Part shown: piece after piece, positions 44,514-53,778 of the stretch | How the letters are laid out: each line of letters opens with the position of its first letter | Position numbering within the stretch: the stretch's first letter is position 1 | Source of the DNA: Trichlorobacter thiogenes | Lineage (GTDB): Bacteria; Desulfobacterota; Desulfuromonadia; Geobacterales; Pseudopelobacteraceae | NCBI RefSeq assembly: GCF_900167465.1 | Contig: NZ_FUWR01000001.1 | Coordinates: forward strand, 303,269-367,268 | DNA length: 64,000 bases | Reading direction: 5' to 3' | The notes under the pieces: model-generated | What the model was told of the DNA's origin: nothing | Database searches by the model: none | The model's input: only the letters and a program-made list of their open reading frames with translations | Made by a program: the position numbers and the translations under genes

Positions 44514-45287
44514 TCAGGACTGCCGCCCGCGCTGTTCAAACAGCAGTTCCACCACATTGCGGACATAGCGTTCATCGGAAACCCCGTCCACCGCTTCGCC
44601 GGGGAAGGCCACCTGGCTGCGGAACAGGGCTGCCAGTTCACGGAACAGCTCCAGCCGGGCAGCCGGGTCAAGTTCTTCCCGCCGGATCAGGGCCCGCAGG
44701 GCAATCGCCCCTTCTTCACGGCTGACCTTCTGCCGCAGTCGGGCCACCAGATGGGGATAGGCCGCCAGTGAGTTAAACTTCTCTGTGCCAAGCTGTTCCA
44801 GATCAGGCAGTTGCACCTTGGGGGTACGGATCACGATGGTTCCGGCAGCCAGATCACCCAGACGCTGGCATTTGCGGCTGGTCAGGCTGGCAATCCCCCC
44901 CACCAGATAGAGCGCGGGCAGAGAATCAACGATCCGCAGCAGGTTTCTGATCACCACCTGACTGAACTGTAGTTTTAAGCCTTGTTCATCCATGACTCGC
45001 AGATGCAGCAGGCGCTTGCCCACGGTCTGCCCCTGCCAGTACCATTCACAGCCGATGCCGTAGCCGATGGAGATCACAAAACCGGACAGGATCGTCAGGG
45101 CCATAAAGATATCCTGGCTGATCAGCGCAAACAGCCTTAAGACCGTACTGATGGTGGTGGTTGCGACCGTGATACAACTAAAGTCCACCAGCAGCGCCAG
45201 CAGACGACTGGTGGGACCGGCCAGTAGCAGGGAGAAGCGGATCCCCTCCGGGGTGCGAATCTGCAGGGTAGTGGTCTGTTCAGCCAC
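44514..45287 (-). CDS. RDD family membrane protein
   Basis: 257 residues. AEQTTTLQIRTPEGIRFSLL, then SRLLALLVDFSCI (Arg..Asp of the RDD motif), two to three membrane helices, WQGQTVGKRLLHLRVMDEQG (the second RDD signature) and a cytoplasmic C-terminal tail. GTG 45287 is chosen: it overlaps the SpoIIM-like stop by 8 bp and follows AAGGTGG; the longer frame to 45422 has no support. Last gene of the MoxR cluster. Confidence 0.85.
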   Translation of the reverse strand: MAEQTTTLQIRTPEGIRFSLLLAGPTSRLLALLVDFSCITVATTTISTVLRLFALISQDIFMALTILSGFVISIGYGIGCEWYWQGQTVGKRLLHLRVMDEQGLKLQFSQVVIRNLLRIVDSLPALYLVGGIASLTSRKCQRLGDLAAGTIVIRTPKVQLPDLEQLGTEKFNSLAAYPHLVARLRQKVSREEGAIALRALIRREELDPAARLELFRELAALFRSQVAFPGEAVDGVSDERYVRNVVELLFEQRGRQS

Positions 45288-46287
45288 GCTTAGCCACCTT
45301 CCCGCCCCGGCCTGAACGGCCCAGAAACAGCACCAGCAGGCACAATTCAACCACGCCAAAGGCGATCTTGACACTGTAGGGCAGCACCGGTTCGTGATAC
45401 TGGGAGAAAAATGCCTCCACAATACCTGCCCAGACCAGCATCAGCCCTACCCCGCCGATCAGGGTGGTCAGATCAGCCCAGACCTTCCGCATCCGGGCCA
45501 CCAGGGTCAGGCCGCTGCCCTTGCCGATCAGGGTCGTTGCCAGCACCAGACCGGCCTGCCCGGCGATCAGGATGGCCGGTATCTCAATCACCCCATGGGG
45601 CAGCAGCCAGCCAGCCAGAAAAATCCCCTGTCCGGCAGCAAGGTAATCCAGCACCACCGCCCCCAGGATTACGCCGTTGTAGAACAGCAGGATGATGGTC
45701 CCCACCCCCCAGGTCATGCCGGTGGCCATGCAGGCGATGGAAACCTGGGTGTTGTGGGTCATCAGGCTGCTGGAAAAGGTTGCCTTGTGACCGGCCAGCC
45801 GCTTGCCCGCCTCCTGCTCTTCCTTGGCCACCCGCTCTGTTGGTGAGCCATGCAGATGATCAAAGGGCAGCAGCATCCCCTTTTCTTCCGGCGCCACCAT
45901 CAGGATGGCTGCGCCAAAAATCGCGCCAACAATGGTGATCAGTACGGCCAGTTGGAACTGGCGGATATGGCGCCTGAAGGTTTGAGGGAAGCTCTCCAGC
46001 AACCAGGTACGGGGCACCAGACGGTGGGCATTGTCTCTGGTTGAGTGGATCTCGCCATAGGCCCGGGCCACCAGACTTTCCAGATAGCGACGGAACTCAA
46101 GCGGCGCTGCCAGACCATCAAGCCGGGCCAGACCGGCGCTGGCCCGCTGGTAGAGGTAGTGAAAACGGGCAGCCCCCTCAACCCCCAGCCTGCAGGCCGG
46201 ATCGTTCTCAACCCGTTTGAGCAACCGCTCCAGTTCATCCCAGAACGGCTTTTCTGTTGCCGTAAAACGTTCCAGATCGATGATCAT
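45280..46287 (-). CDS. SpoIIM-like integral membrane protein
   Basis: 335 residues. A cytoplasmic N-terminal helical part (1-105), then five or more membrane helices of the stage II sporulation M / DUF95 type (FSSSLMTHNTQVSIACMATG, LPHGVIEIPAILIAGQAGL). The organism need not sporulate: this family commonly accompanies MoxR/DUF58/RDD genes in non-sporulating bacteria. Overlaps its upstream neighbour by 4 bp. Confidence 0.85.
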   Translation of the reverse strand: MIIDLERFTATEKPFWDELERLLKRVENDPACRLGVEGAARFHYLYQRASAGLARLDGLAAPLEFRRYLESLVARAYGEIHSTRDNAHRLVPRTWLLESFPQTFRRHIRQFQLAVLITIVGAIFGAAILMVAPEEKGMLLPFDHLHGSPTERVAKEEQEAGKRLAGHKATFSSSLMTHNTQVSIACMATGMTWGVGTIILLFYNGVILGAVVLDYLAAGQGIFLAGWLLPHGVIEIPAILIAGQAGLVLATTLIGKGSGLTLVARMRKVWADLTTLIGGVGLMLVWAGIVEAFFSQYHEPVLPYSVKIAFGVVELCLLVLFLGRSGRGGKVAKRG

Positions 46288-47621
46288 AGCAGTTGTTTCC
46301 GTTTCACATCCAGATAATGGGAGACCAGATCAGCAGACAGCCGCTCATCCTTCACCAGCAACAGCCTGATCCCCTGCAGACGCAGCTTCTGCTGCAGCTC
46401 CCGCAACTGATGCCAGGTCAGGTGTCCGGCCAGATGGCGATACAGTTCATCGCTGCTGCGCAACCTGGCATCGCTGAACAGCGGGGCAGCGGTGGATGGT
46501 TGCGGCATGGCAACACAGATCAGATGGCGGCGGGACAGAATCCGGATGGCCCGGACAAACTCCTCGGCCAGGGCCGGTTCATCCAGCGGCGCAATAAAGA
46601 TCAGCAGGGCTCGCCGACGCAGGCGGGCAGCCATGAAGGTGGCCAGTTCACCAAAGGAGGGGCTGTCCTCACCGGGCTGAACGGTGTAGAGCAGGTCGCG
46701 GCAGTGGCCAAAGTGGGTCTTACCGGTCTTGGCCCGCACAAAGCCCTGTACCCGACTGCCAAAGGCCGCCACCCCAAACAGGTCTCCCTGCCGCTGGGCC
46801 ACGGAGCCCAGAATCAGGGCGGTACGCACCGCCTGCTCCAGAAACGGCTCACTACCCCCTTCAGCGGTGGGCACCGGCCTGCCGCTCAGACGGGAGCTAT
46901 CAATCAGCAGGTAAACCTCTTGGGTCCGTTCAATCTGGTACTCTTTGGTGATCAGCTGACGACGTTTGGCAGTGGCCTTCCAGTGGATATCCGCCAGACT
47001 GTCGCCGGTCTGATACTGGCGCAGACGGTCAAACTCCCTGCCTTGGCCACGTTGGCGCTGGGCCTGCAGCTGCCGGTCATTGCGTTCCAGAAACAGGCTT
47101 GCCAGACGGCGGCGTTCTGCCCGTAGATTGGGATAGACCCGCAGTTCTGTGGCGACCTGATGACGGGTCTGCAACCTCCAGAGGCGAAAAGGGGAACCTA
47201 TCCGCAGGGCGCATTCTGTTACCTGAAACCTGCCCCGTTGGCTGCCGGTCAGGGGCCAGTCCAGACAGACCGCATCCCCTCCCTTGGTCAGCTTCAGCCG
47301 GGTTTCCCGGAAAGGGGAGCTAAAGCTGGTGGGCAGGCCCAACCCCACCTGCAGATCAAAACCAGCCTGATTAATGGCCCGGATGGTGATCCCCAGTTGG
47401 CCTGATCGGCCACAGATCAGCGACAGACGCGGGGGAGCCGTCACGGTCAGCTGGTTACGGTAACGGAACAGAGCCAACAGATCAGCCAGCGCAACAATCC
47501 CCACCAGTGGCGGCACAAAGAGCAGCAGCGGCCGGAACTGGGGGGTAACCGCATACAGCAGGGCAGCCGGAATCAGGGTGGCGGCAATAAGCCGCAGTAT
47601 GGCCGGGGCCGGGATGATCAC
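46284..47621 (-). CDS. DUF58 domain protein
   Basis: 445 residues. Two N-terminal membrane helices (about 5-50), a beta domain, then the DUF58/vWA-like core: EFDRLRQYQTGDSLADIHWK and TKEYQIERTQEVYLLIDSSR (MIDAS-like DSS). Partners a MoxR ATPase; together they are thought to act as a chaperone-like pair in envelope or metal-enzyme maturation. Confidence 0.88.
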   Translation of the reverse strand: MIIPAPAILRLIAATLIPAALLYAVTPQFRPLLLFVPPLVGIVALADLLALFRYRNQLTVTAPPRLSLICGRSGQLGITIRAINQAGFDLQVGLGLPTSFSSPFRETRLKLTKGGDAVCLDWPLTGSQRGRFQVTECALRIGSPFRLWRLQTRHQVATELRVYPNLRAERRRLASLFLERNDRQLQAQRQRGQGREFDRLRQYQTGDSLADIHWKATAKRRQLITKEYQIERTQEVYLLIDSSRLSGRPVPTAEGGSEPFLEQAVRTALILGSVAQRQGDLFGVAAFGSRVQGFVRAKTGKTHFGHCRDLLYTVQPGEDSPSFGELATFMAARLRRRALLIFIAPLDEPALAEEFVRAIRILSRRHLICVAMPQPSTAAPLFSDARLRSSDELYRHLAGHLTWHQLRELQQKLRLQGIRLLLVKDERLSADLVSHYLDVKRKQLL

Positions 47622-48583
47622 CGGGGAACCGTGACCTCCTGCAGGATCGAGCCGATCACCTCGCCGGGCGTCAGTCCCTCAATCTCGTAATCAGGCTGCA
47701 GAATCAGGCGATGCTCCAGTACCGGCAAGGCCATCATCTTGATATCGTCCGGGGTGATGAAGTCACGACCTGCCACGGCAGCAGCAGCCCGGGCAGCCAG
47801 GATCAGCGATTGTGAGGCGCGGGGGCCGCCCCCCAACAGTACGGCATGGTGGCTGCGGGTGGCTCGCACCACCTCCAGGGCATAGGCGGCAATCTCATCC
47901 TGCACCACCAGCGTCATCAGGGCCTGGCGCAGGGTCACCAGATCATCGGCGCTGATCACGCAGCGGACCGTATCACCGGCCAGCACCGTCTCCGGCGCAT
48001 CGTTCCCCAGGGTGCGGCGCACCAGGGCCAGCTCCTCTTCACGGGTCGGTGGCGGCATGGTGATCTTCAGCATGAAGCGGTCCTTCTGAGCCTCCGGCAG
48101 CGGGTAGGTACCTTCAAACTCCACCGGGTTCTGGGTGGCAAAGACCGTAAAACTGGCAGGCAGGCTGTAGCTCTTGCGGTCAATGGTCACCAGCCGTTCC
48201 TGCATGGCCTGCAGCAGGGCAGACTGGGTCTTGGACGGGGCGCGGTTGATCTCATCGGCCAGCAGGAAGTTGCAGAAGATCGGGCCTGGGTTCAGCACGA
48301 ACTCGTTTTCCTTCATGTTGAAGATGTTGGAGCCGGTGATGTCGGTGGGCATCAGGTCCGGGGTAAACTGGATCCGGGAAAAACGGCCGCCCACCACCTT
48401 GGCCAGGGTGCGCACCAGCAGGGTCTTGCCGATCCCCGGCACCCCTTCAATCAGGGCATGCTGCCCGGTCAAAAGCGCCACCAGCACCCGGTCAATCACC
48501 TCATGCTGGCCGATGATCACCTTGCCCAACTCACCCTTTAGCGCCTGTACCACTGCGATCAACTGTTGCAACCCCTGGTTCAT
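47618..48583 (-). CDS. MoxR family AAA+ ATPase
   Basis: 321 residues. Walker A GVPGIGKT, Walker B NFLLADEINRAPSKTQSALL, sensor 1 FATQNPVEFEGTYPLPEAQ, and the arginine finger in QKDRFMLKI. A C-terminal lid domain follows. Overlaps both neighbours by 4 bp. Confidence 0.94.
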   Translation of the reverse strand: MNQGLQQLIAVVQALKGELGKVIIGQHEVIDRVLVALLTGQHALIEGVPGIGKTLLVRTLAKVVGGRFSRIQFTPDLMPTDITGSNIFNMKENEFVLNPGPIFCNFLLADEINRAPSKTQSALLQAMQERLVTIDRKSYSLPASFTVFATQNPVEFEGTYPLPEAQKDRFMLKITMPPPTREEELALVRRTLGNDAPETVLAGDTVRCVISADDLVTLRQALMTLVVQDEIAAYALEVVRATRSHHAVLLGGGPRASQSLILAARAAAAVAGRDFITPDDIKMMALPVLEHRLILQPDYEIEGLTPGEVIGSILQEVTVPR

Positions 48584-49746
48584 CGTCTCATCCTCTCTGC
48601 CCGCAGCCGGGCAATCCGCTGATAGCGTGCCACCGGATCATCCTGCGCAGTCATTGCATCGTGTAGTTCTTTACGTAACCCGGCATCCTGCTCCAACTCA
48701 CGTTTAAAGCTCTTTTGCCATTCCTGACAGCAGACCTTCAGCAGCTGATTGACCGGAATGTTCCGTTGCAGCAGGCTCACCAGACCACTGAAACTGTCGT
48801 GGGTCACCCCAACGGCCCGATCATCGGAACCTGGGCCTGCAGCAGAGATCAGGGGGATTGACTGCTGCCAGATATACAGCCCTGCCAGCAGCAACAGCAC
48901 CCCAATAAGTGGCAGCAGGCCAAAACGGCGGGCCAGCGCCATGATGCCCCCCTGCTCACTCACCCCGAGATGGTATTCATCAAAGATAATTCTGCGGTGT
49001 TCCCCCATCAGCCAGACCAGCAGCGCTGCCTGGCGATCTGCCTTGAGTGCCTCGTTGCTGAAGAGCGAACTGTCTGACACCAGCACCAGACTGCCGCTGC
49101 CGATACTGCGCTCCAGCAGTACCGCCTTCCCATCAACGGCATAGATGGTGCGCCAGCCGGTTGGCGGCGGCTGCAGGGTCAGACGTGACAACAGGCGGAT
49201 CTCTGCTGGCAGGGCCAATCCCGGCTCAACAAGGGTCGCCTTGACCAGCGTCTTGTCAGGGGCTTCTGCTGCGGGAAGATAACCTGTGCTGATCCCCCAT
49301 GCGGTATCCGCTGCTTTAACCGGCTTTGGTGGCTTTGGACCAACAGGTTTTGCTGCAGGTGCAGATGTACACGCCGGTGCTGTGGTAACCGGATTAAAGG
49401 CAACCACCACCCGATTGCCTGCCGCAACCAGCTGATCCAGCTCGGCAATCTCTTTCTTGTCAGCAGTAGCCAGTTCGTGGTGACTATTGCCCAGCAGCAG
49501 GATCGTGCTTGCGGTTACCTTCTGGTGGGCAAGGGAGCGATAATTACGCTGTAGCTTAACCCTACCGGTGCGCTCCAGGGCCTGGTACAGCGCCATGCTT
49601 CCCTGGGGATCACTGCGCAGGGATGAACCTGCCGGAAAGATATCCCCGGCTTCAAAACGCAAGGCAAAGAGCTGGTAGAGGGAGGCAGCCGCCAGAACCA
49701 GCAACAGGCAGAAGGTGAGGATCAGCAGTTTACTGCGTGCGGACAT
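48580..49746 (-). CDS. DUF4350 domain membrane protein
   Basis: 388 residues. N-terminal helix (about 7-28), a periplasmic DUF4350 domain (SSLRSDPQGSMALYQALERT, ILLLGNSHHELA, FDEYHLGVSEQGG), a second helix (LLPLIGVLLLLAGLYIW, about 277-294), and a cytoplasmic tail. Common partner of MoxR/DUF58 clusters; function unknown. Confidence 0.82.
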   Translation of the reverse strand: MSARSKLLILTFCLLLVLAAASLYQLFALRFEAGDIFPAGSSLRSDPQGSMALYQALERTGRVKLQRNYRSLAHQKVTASTILLLGNSHHELATADKKEIAELDQLVAAGNRVVVAFNPVTTAPACTSAPAAKPVGPKPPKPVKAADTAWGISTGYLPAAEAPDKTLVKATLVEPGLALPAEIRLLSRLTLQPPPTGWRTIYAVDGKAVLLERSIGSGSLVLVSDSSLFSNEALKADRQAALLVWLMGEHRRIIFDEYHLGVSEQGGIMALARRFGLLPLIGVLLLLAGLYIWQQSIPLISAAGPGSDDRAVGVTHDSFSGLVSLLQRNIPVNQLLKVCCQEWQKSFKRELEQDAGLRKELHDAMTAQDDPVARYQRIARLRAERMRR

Positions 49747-51370
49747 CGCTGGTGATCCTCCGGTGGTTATCTAGGTAGCTGCGGACCGTCTCGTCATCCG
49801 GCAGGTGCATACCGTACCAGGCTGCCTCAAAGATCCGCAGGTTCAGAGAAAACGCCTCGCTTAACCGGGGCATGGCATGGCTGAAGCGCAACAGCTCCCG
49901 CTCGTAATCGTGGTTGGTCTTGCAGCGGGCGATGCTCACCAGCTTTGCATCGGCCAAGGCAGCCAGTGTGGCCAGGTACAGCGCCCGCAGCCCCAGACGC
50001 AGCTCTCCTTTTTCCAGCAGCTCACGGGCCAGGGCCAACCAGCGTTCTTCGGTCAGCTCACTGGCAATAACCGATTCATCGTGGAGATCAGGCGTCACCT
50101 GCAGGGTGTGCATCGGCAGTTCTGCTTCCGGTTTAGGGGTGCGACGCAGCCGACGCCAGGCAAAGATGGCCCCAAAGCAAAGCAGCAACGCCAGCAGGAC
50201 GTACATCAGCAGCAGTGCAATATCTGAAAAATTACCGCCCCAGTTAGGTTTTGCCCCGGAAAATGACGGCTTGGGCAGTTTTTTATACAGCCATTTGATG
50301 ACATCGCCAATCCAGCTTCCCACCGTACCGGCGGTATCCTGGACCCAGGTAATGATGGACTGCATGAAACCGGGCAGTTCTCTCTTTTCCAGCTGGTGGT
50401 GTTCACGTGGCAGACGCCAGGCAAAACGCGGGTCCTTGATCACCTGCTCAACTGCCCGATCAAGCTGGGCTGCGCGTTGCTGCAGCTGTTGTTGCGGTTC
50501 AACAACCGGCGAAGCAGCGTGGGCAGGCAGAGAGACACAGGTTAGAAGGCTGAAAGAGAGAAGAAGCACCAGCAGGGTTGCCCGGCCTGAAACCGTCTGT
50601 ATCTGGGCCCGCAGATCAGCGCCGCTGGACAGAGATTCCCCATAGTGGCAGCGCAGCACGTAGCAGGCCTTGATCAGTGGATCAAGACAGAGCTGGGTGA
50701 TGACGGCGATCGCAGCCCAAAAGGTTGAGTTAAGCAGCATCTGGTTACTGCGGGTAAAGATGGTCTCAATCCCGAACAGGCTCTTGAGCAGACGGGGCAG
50801 GAAGTAGACACCAACCGCAATATTGGCAAACAGCACAAGAAAAACAAGTGATAACAGCGCCAGCAGCAAGTGGTTTTGACCGGGCCAGAGCAGGGCCAGC
50901 CGACGTGCCTTACGTTGCACGGTGCGCCAATCCGGTCCGCCCAATACGGTAATGTTCTGAAAAAAGGCATAACACCAGCCAAACGGCAGGGTTATCAGCC
51001 CAGCCAGCGGCAGGATGATAAAACCCCACGGCTGCAGGCCGCCCTGCACCATGACACTACCGGTAAGGGAAGGCAGCTCGGCAGCCCCCCCCAGTTGCAT
51101 CAGCAGACGACCTGAAAAGCGGCTTTGCCAGACCTTCATCCAAATAAACAGGATCGACAGGGCCAGCGCACCTCCGGCCAGCCGCAGGTCTGCATCGGCA
51201 CTGCGGCTCATATCAGCCCAAAACCAGAGCAGCACCAGCATAAACGGCAGGGTGCCCAGATAATAGCTGGCCAGGGTATCCAGCGGAGTCTGGCGCAGCA
51301 GGGCGGTGGCCTGTTCCAGCAGTTCCACAGCCCCGATCCCTTTTTCAAGACTCTTGGGACGCAGGATCAT
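49730..51370 (-). CDS. DUF4129 domain membrane protein
   Basis: 546 residues. About six hydrophobic helices in the N-terminal half (positions 40-250), a periplasmic segment, another helix (DIALLLMYVLLALLLCFGAI), and a C-terminal DUF4129 domain (ARELLEKGELRLGLRALYLA, then KTNHDYERELLRF). Overlaps the DUF4350 gene by 17 bp. Confidence 0.82.
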   Translation of the reverse strand: MILRPKSLEKGIGAVELLEQATALLRQTPLDTLASYYLGTLPFMLVLLWFWADMSRSADADLRLAGGALALSILFIWMKVWQSRFSGRLLMQLGGAAELPSLTGSVMVQGGLQPWGFIILPLAGLITLPFGWCYAFFQNITVLGGPDWRTVQRKARRLALLWPGQNHLLLALLSLVFLVLFANIAVGVYFLPRLLKSLFGIETIFTRSNQMLLNSTFWAAIAVITQLCLDPLIKACYVLRCHYGESLSSGADLRAQIQTVSGRATLLVLLLSFSLLTCVSLPAHAASPVVEPQQQLQQRAAQLDRAVEQVIKDPRFAWRLPREHHQLEKRELPGFMQSIITWVQDTAGTVGSWIGDVIKWLYKKLPKPSFSGAKPNWGGNFSDIALLLMYVLLALLLCFGAIFAWRRLRRTPKPEAELPMHTLQVTPDLHDESVIASELTEERWLALARELLEKGELRLGLRALYLATLAALADAKLVSIARCKTNHDYERELLRFSHAMPRLSEAFSLNLRIFEAAWYGMHLPDDETVRSYLDNHRRITSDVRTQ

Positions 51371-51687
51371 GGGTGTTCCTCAAACAAACGCCAGATATGA
51401 CCTTCATGAAATGACGAGGGGATCAGCAGCAGGCCGCGGCCTGCCATGAAAAAGCAGAACCAGAGAATCAACAAACCGATCCCAAGCTGCATAACGCCGG
51501 TTAGAATGCTGCGGAAACGGAAAGAACGGGCTGTATCGGCCGGTCGCCCCAGGCAGCGGGCACAGGTCATTCTGCCAGCATGTTCCGTGACACATTCACG
51601 GCAGAAAAAATTGCCGCATTGGGCACAGCGGGCCACTGCCTCGCGGTTTGCATGGTTAAAACAGCGCTGAACCTTCAGACTGCTCAT
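51367..51687 (-). CDS. Small zinc-finger (B-box-like) membrane protein
   Basis: 106 residues: CFNHANREAVARCAQCGNFF then CRECVTEHAGRMTCARC, a Cys/His pattern of a B-box-like zinc site, followed by one membrane helix (about 62-82). Overlaps neighbours by 4 bp. Possibly a scaffold or sensor in the cluster. Confidence 0.75.
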   Translation of the reverse strand: MSSLKVQRCFNHANREAVARCAQCGNFFCRECVTEHAGRMTCARCLGRPADTARSFRFRSILTGVMQLGIGLLILWFCFFMAGRGLLLIPSSFHEGHIWRLFEEHP

Positions 51688-52235
51688 GGGGTTGGTGACG
51701 GTGCCGGGGTGGAGGGTGCGCCTGTCCGTTGGTTGTCATAACGGGACAGCAGTTCACTACGCAGCATACTGCCCTGCTGGGCAGCGACCAGAGGCCGCAG
51801 TTCCTGAATCAGGCGGGTTACCTTACGGGTTCGCTGCAGGGCAGGGATATCGACCAGCCCCAGCGGGGTCAGCAGATTGGTCTTGCAGGTGGGACCTTTG
51901 AGCAGATTGACCAGAAAAACGATCAGAAACGGCGTACCTACAATAAAAAGTGCAATGGTGCCGCCTGAAAAAATATCGTTGGTATTCAGGATAACGATCC
52001 CGCACAGACCAACGACAATCCCCAGCAAGATATTAAGCAGCATCCAGGTCTTGGTGCGCTGTGACACGATCCCTTTCAGGTCTTTCAGGTAAATCCGCAC
52101 ATAATCTTCGGTATACCCGGTGGATTTAACTGACAGCAGATGGTCATCACCCAACCAAAGCGAACAACGCATGATCATGGCAATGCTACCACGGGCTATA
52201 CGGCGGTATTTGATCGGTTGGGCCGGGCTGGTCAT
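51684..52235 (-). CDS. Hypothetical membrane protein
   Basis: 183 residues. N-terminal soluble part with a PH-like flavour (CSLWLGDDHLLSVKSTGYTE, RIYLKDLKGIVSQRT), two adjoining helices (about 63-83 and 88-111), then a cytoplasmic tail and a Pro-rich end. ATG 52235 overlaps the upstream stop as ATGA. Not recognised as a named family. Confidence 0.72.
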   Translation of the reverse strand: MTSPAQPIKYRRIARGSIAMIMRCSLWLGDDHLLSVKSTGYTEDYVRIYLKDLKGIVSQRTKTWMLLNILLGIVVGLCGIVILNTNDIFSGGTIALFIVGTPFLIVFLVNLLKGPTCKTNLLTPLGLVDIPALQRTRKVTRLIQELRPLVAAQQGSMLRSELLSRYDNQRTGAPSTPAPSPTP

Positions 52236-52831
52236 GAGTTCCACTTCTGAAACAGGAATACACCCAGCGCAGCCCAGCCAATTATTTGCAGCACTGAAAA
52301 CAGCAGCGCCAGAATAATCCGTATCCTGGTGCGGGGCAGGATACTGGAAGGTTTGCGCCAGGCAGTTACAGCAAGATACAAGGCGATCGGCGCGGTGATT
52401 AGGGTTACGGGCCAGATCAAGAGCGGTAACAGGGTTGTGTTCAGGGCAATGCTGTCATGCAGGGTTCGCTTGGTGACCAGTTCAGAAAGCTGTTCATTCT
52501 GGCGGCCCTGCTCCAGGCAGACCGGACAGAGGCAGCGTCCAGCCAGATCAATCTCACAGAGACTGCAGATAAAACGGCCGCAACTACTGCAGATTTTAAC
52601 CGCCTGCTTGTCCGGGTGATAAAAGCAGCTTGCCTCCCCCTCTGCCACCTGCAGACCGACACTGCCACCTTCATGCAGTGGTCGCAGAATAGCCGGAAAC
52701 AGTTCAACCTGCAGCTGCCTTGAACAGTGCGGACAGTGGATTGATTCACCACTGTTGCAAAGTGCTGCCGGTAACGGTGTATGGCAGGAGCTGCACAGCA
52801 GAGGGAAAAGCGAACGTTCACCAGAGGTCAT
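52232..52831 (-). CDS. Zinc-ribbon/B-box membrane protein
   Basis: 199 residues. Two zinc sites: CSSCHTPLPAALC..CPHC (about 13-36) and CFYHPDKQAVKICSSCGRFI with CSLCEIDLAGRCLCPVC (about 70-105). Two to three hydrophobic helices follow (about 130-195). Related in layout to the 106-residue protein downstream. Confidence 0.75.
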   Translation of the reverse strand: MTSGERSLFPLLCSSCHTPLPAALCNSGESIHCPHCSRQLQVELFPAILRPLHEGGSVGLQVAEGEASCFYHPDKQAVKICSSCGRFICSLCEIDLAGRCLCPVCLEQGRQNEQLSELVTKRTLHDSIALNTTLLPLLIWPVTLITAPIALYLAVTAWRKPSSILPRTRIRIILALLFSVLQIIGWAALGVFLFQKWNS

Positions 52832-53718
52832 TACTTGAAAACCACCCTGGTGTTACAGATCCGGTCGTGCAAGGTACGTTTTTCATCATCAAAGGCAGCC
52901 ATAATATAGCCGATCGCCATGATCATACCGCTCAGCATCTCAGCAAAATAACGTCCCACCGCACGGCCAGCGCTGATCTTGTCACCATCAGCAGTGACCA
53001 CCTTCAGACCACAGGCCATCTTGCCGGGAGTTGCCTGATGATTTCCACTCAGAAAGTAGATGTTGTAGGCAATACCAACTCCAACCTGGATACACACATT
53101 CATAATGGCTGCCACAATTGCCATCTGTGGGGAGTTGTTTGAGGCGATCAGAAAGGTTGTTGCCATGGTGGTGGCAAAGTTTACGACCCAGAGGATAATA
53201 CCGTCGATCATTTTAGCACCGAAGCGGATCCAGAAACCGGCATAGCGCAGATCGCCGGTATTTCCCATCCCCATGGCCAGCATCTGCACGTAGGTCGGCT
53301 TGCAGGAGGCGCAGACCAGCTTATCGCCAAAGCGGACCATCTGGCTTTGGGCAAAACGCCCCTTGCAGACAGCGCAGTTGCCGGAGCTTCTGTCTTCAGC
53401 TGCAGCAACAGACGGAGGAAGTGTAATGGCTCCATTGCCCGCTGCTGACTGGCGGTTGCGGGCTGCCTCGCAGGCGTTGCAAAGTCCGCCGCTGCCTTCG
53501 ATAATCCCGCCACAGGCCGGGCAGGGCCGTAGTGGAGCCGGTTCAGCTGCCAGCGCTGGCGGCACCGGGATTACGGGCGGGGCAACAGCTGCTGATTCCA
53601 GTGGAGGGAGCGGGAAACTTTGCTTGCAGCGGGGGCAGTTGATACTGGTTGCACCGACAGGTCGTTTTGAATCGTCCAGCTGGCCGCTGGCGCCGCAGTG
53701 GGGGCAGGTAATCGTCAT
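52831..53718 (-). CDS. RDD family protein with zinc-ribbon N-terminus
   Basis: 295 residues. MTITCPHCGASGQLDDSKRP then INCPRCKQSF is an MJ0042-type zinc finger; a Pro/Ala linker and two more CxxC pairs (CPACGGII..CNAC, CAVCKGRF..CASC) follow, then an RDD membrane domain (FWIRFGAKMIDGIILWVVNF, ATPGKMACGLKVV). ATG 53718 lies 5 nt after GAGG; a GTG 6 nt earlier is the alternative. First gene of the ten-gene cluster and a second RDD protein in it. Confidence 0.82.
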   Translation of the reverse strand: MTITCPHCGASGQLDDSKRPVGATSINCPRCKQSFPLPPLESAAVAPPVIPVPPALAAEPAPLRPCPACGGIIEGSGGLCNACEAARNRQSAAGNGAITLPPSVAAAEDRSSGNCAVCKGRFAQSQMVRFGDKLVCASCKPTYVQMLAMGMGNTGDLRYAGFWIRFGAKMIDGIILWVVNFATTMATTFLIASNNSPQMAIVAAIMNVCIQVGVGIAYNIYFLSGNHQATPGKMACGLKVVTADGDKISAGRAVGRYFAEMLSGMIMAIGYIMAAFDDEKRTLHDRICNTRVVFK

Positions 53719-53778
53719 GCTCACCTCATGAGGGATAGTAAAAACACCGTAATTGTTATAGCGCGGTTTTCAGGATTG

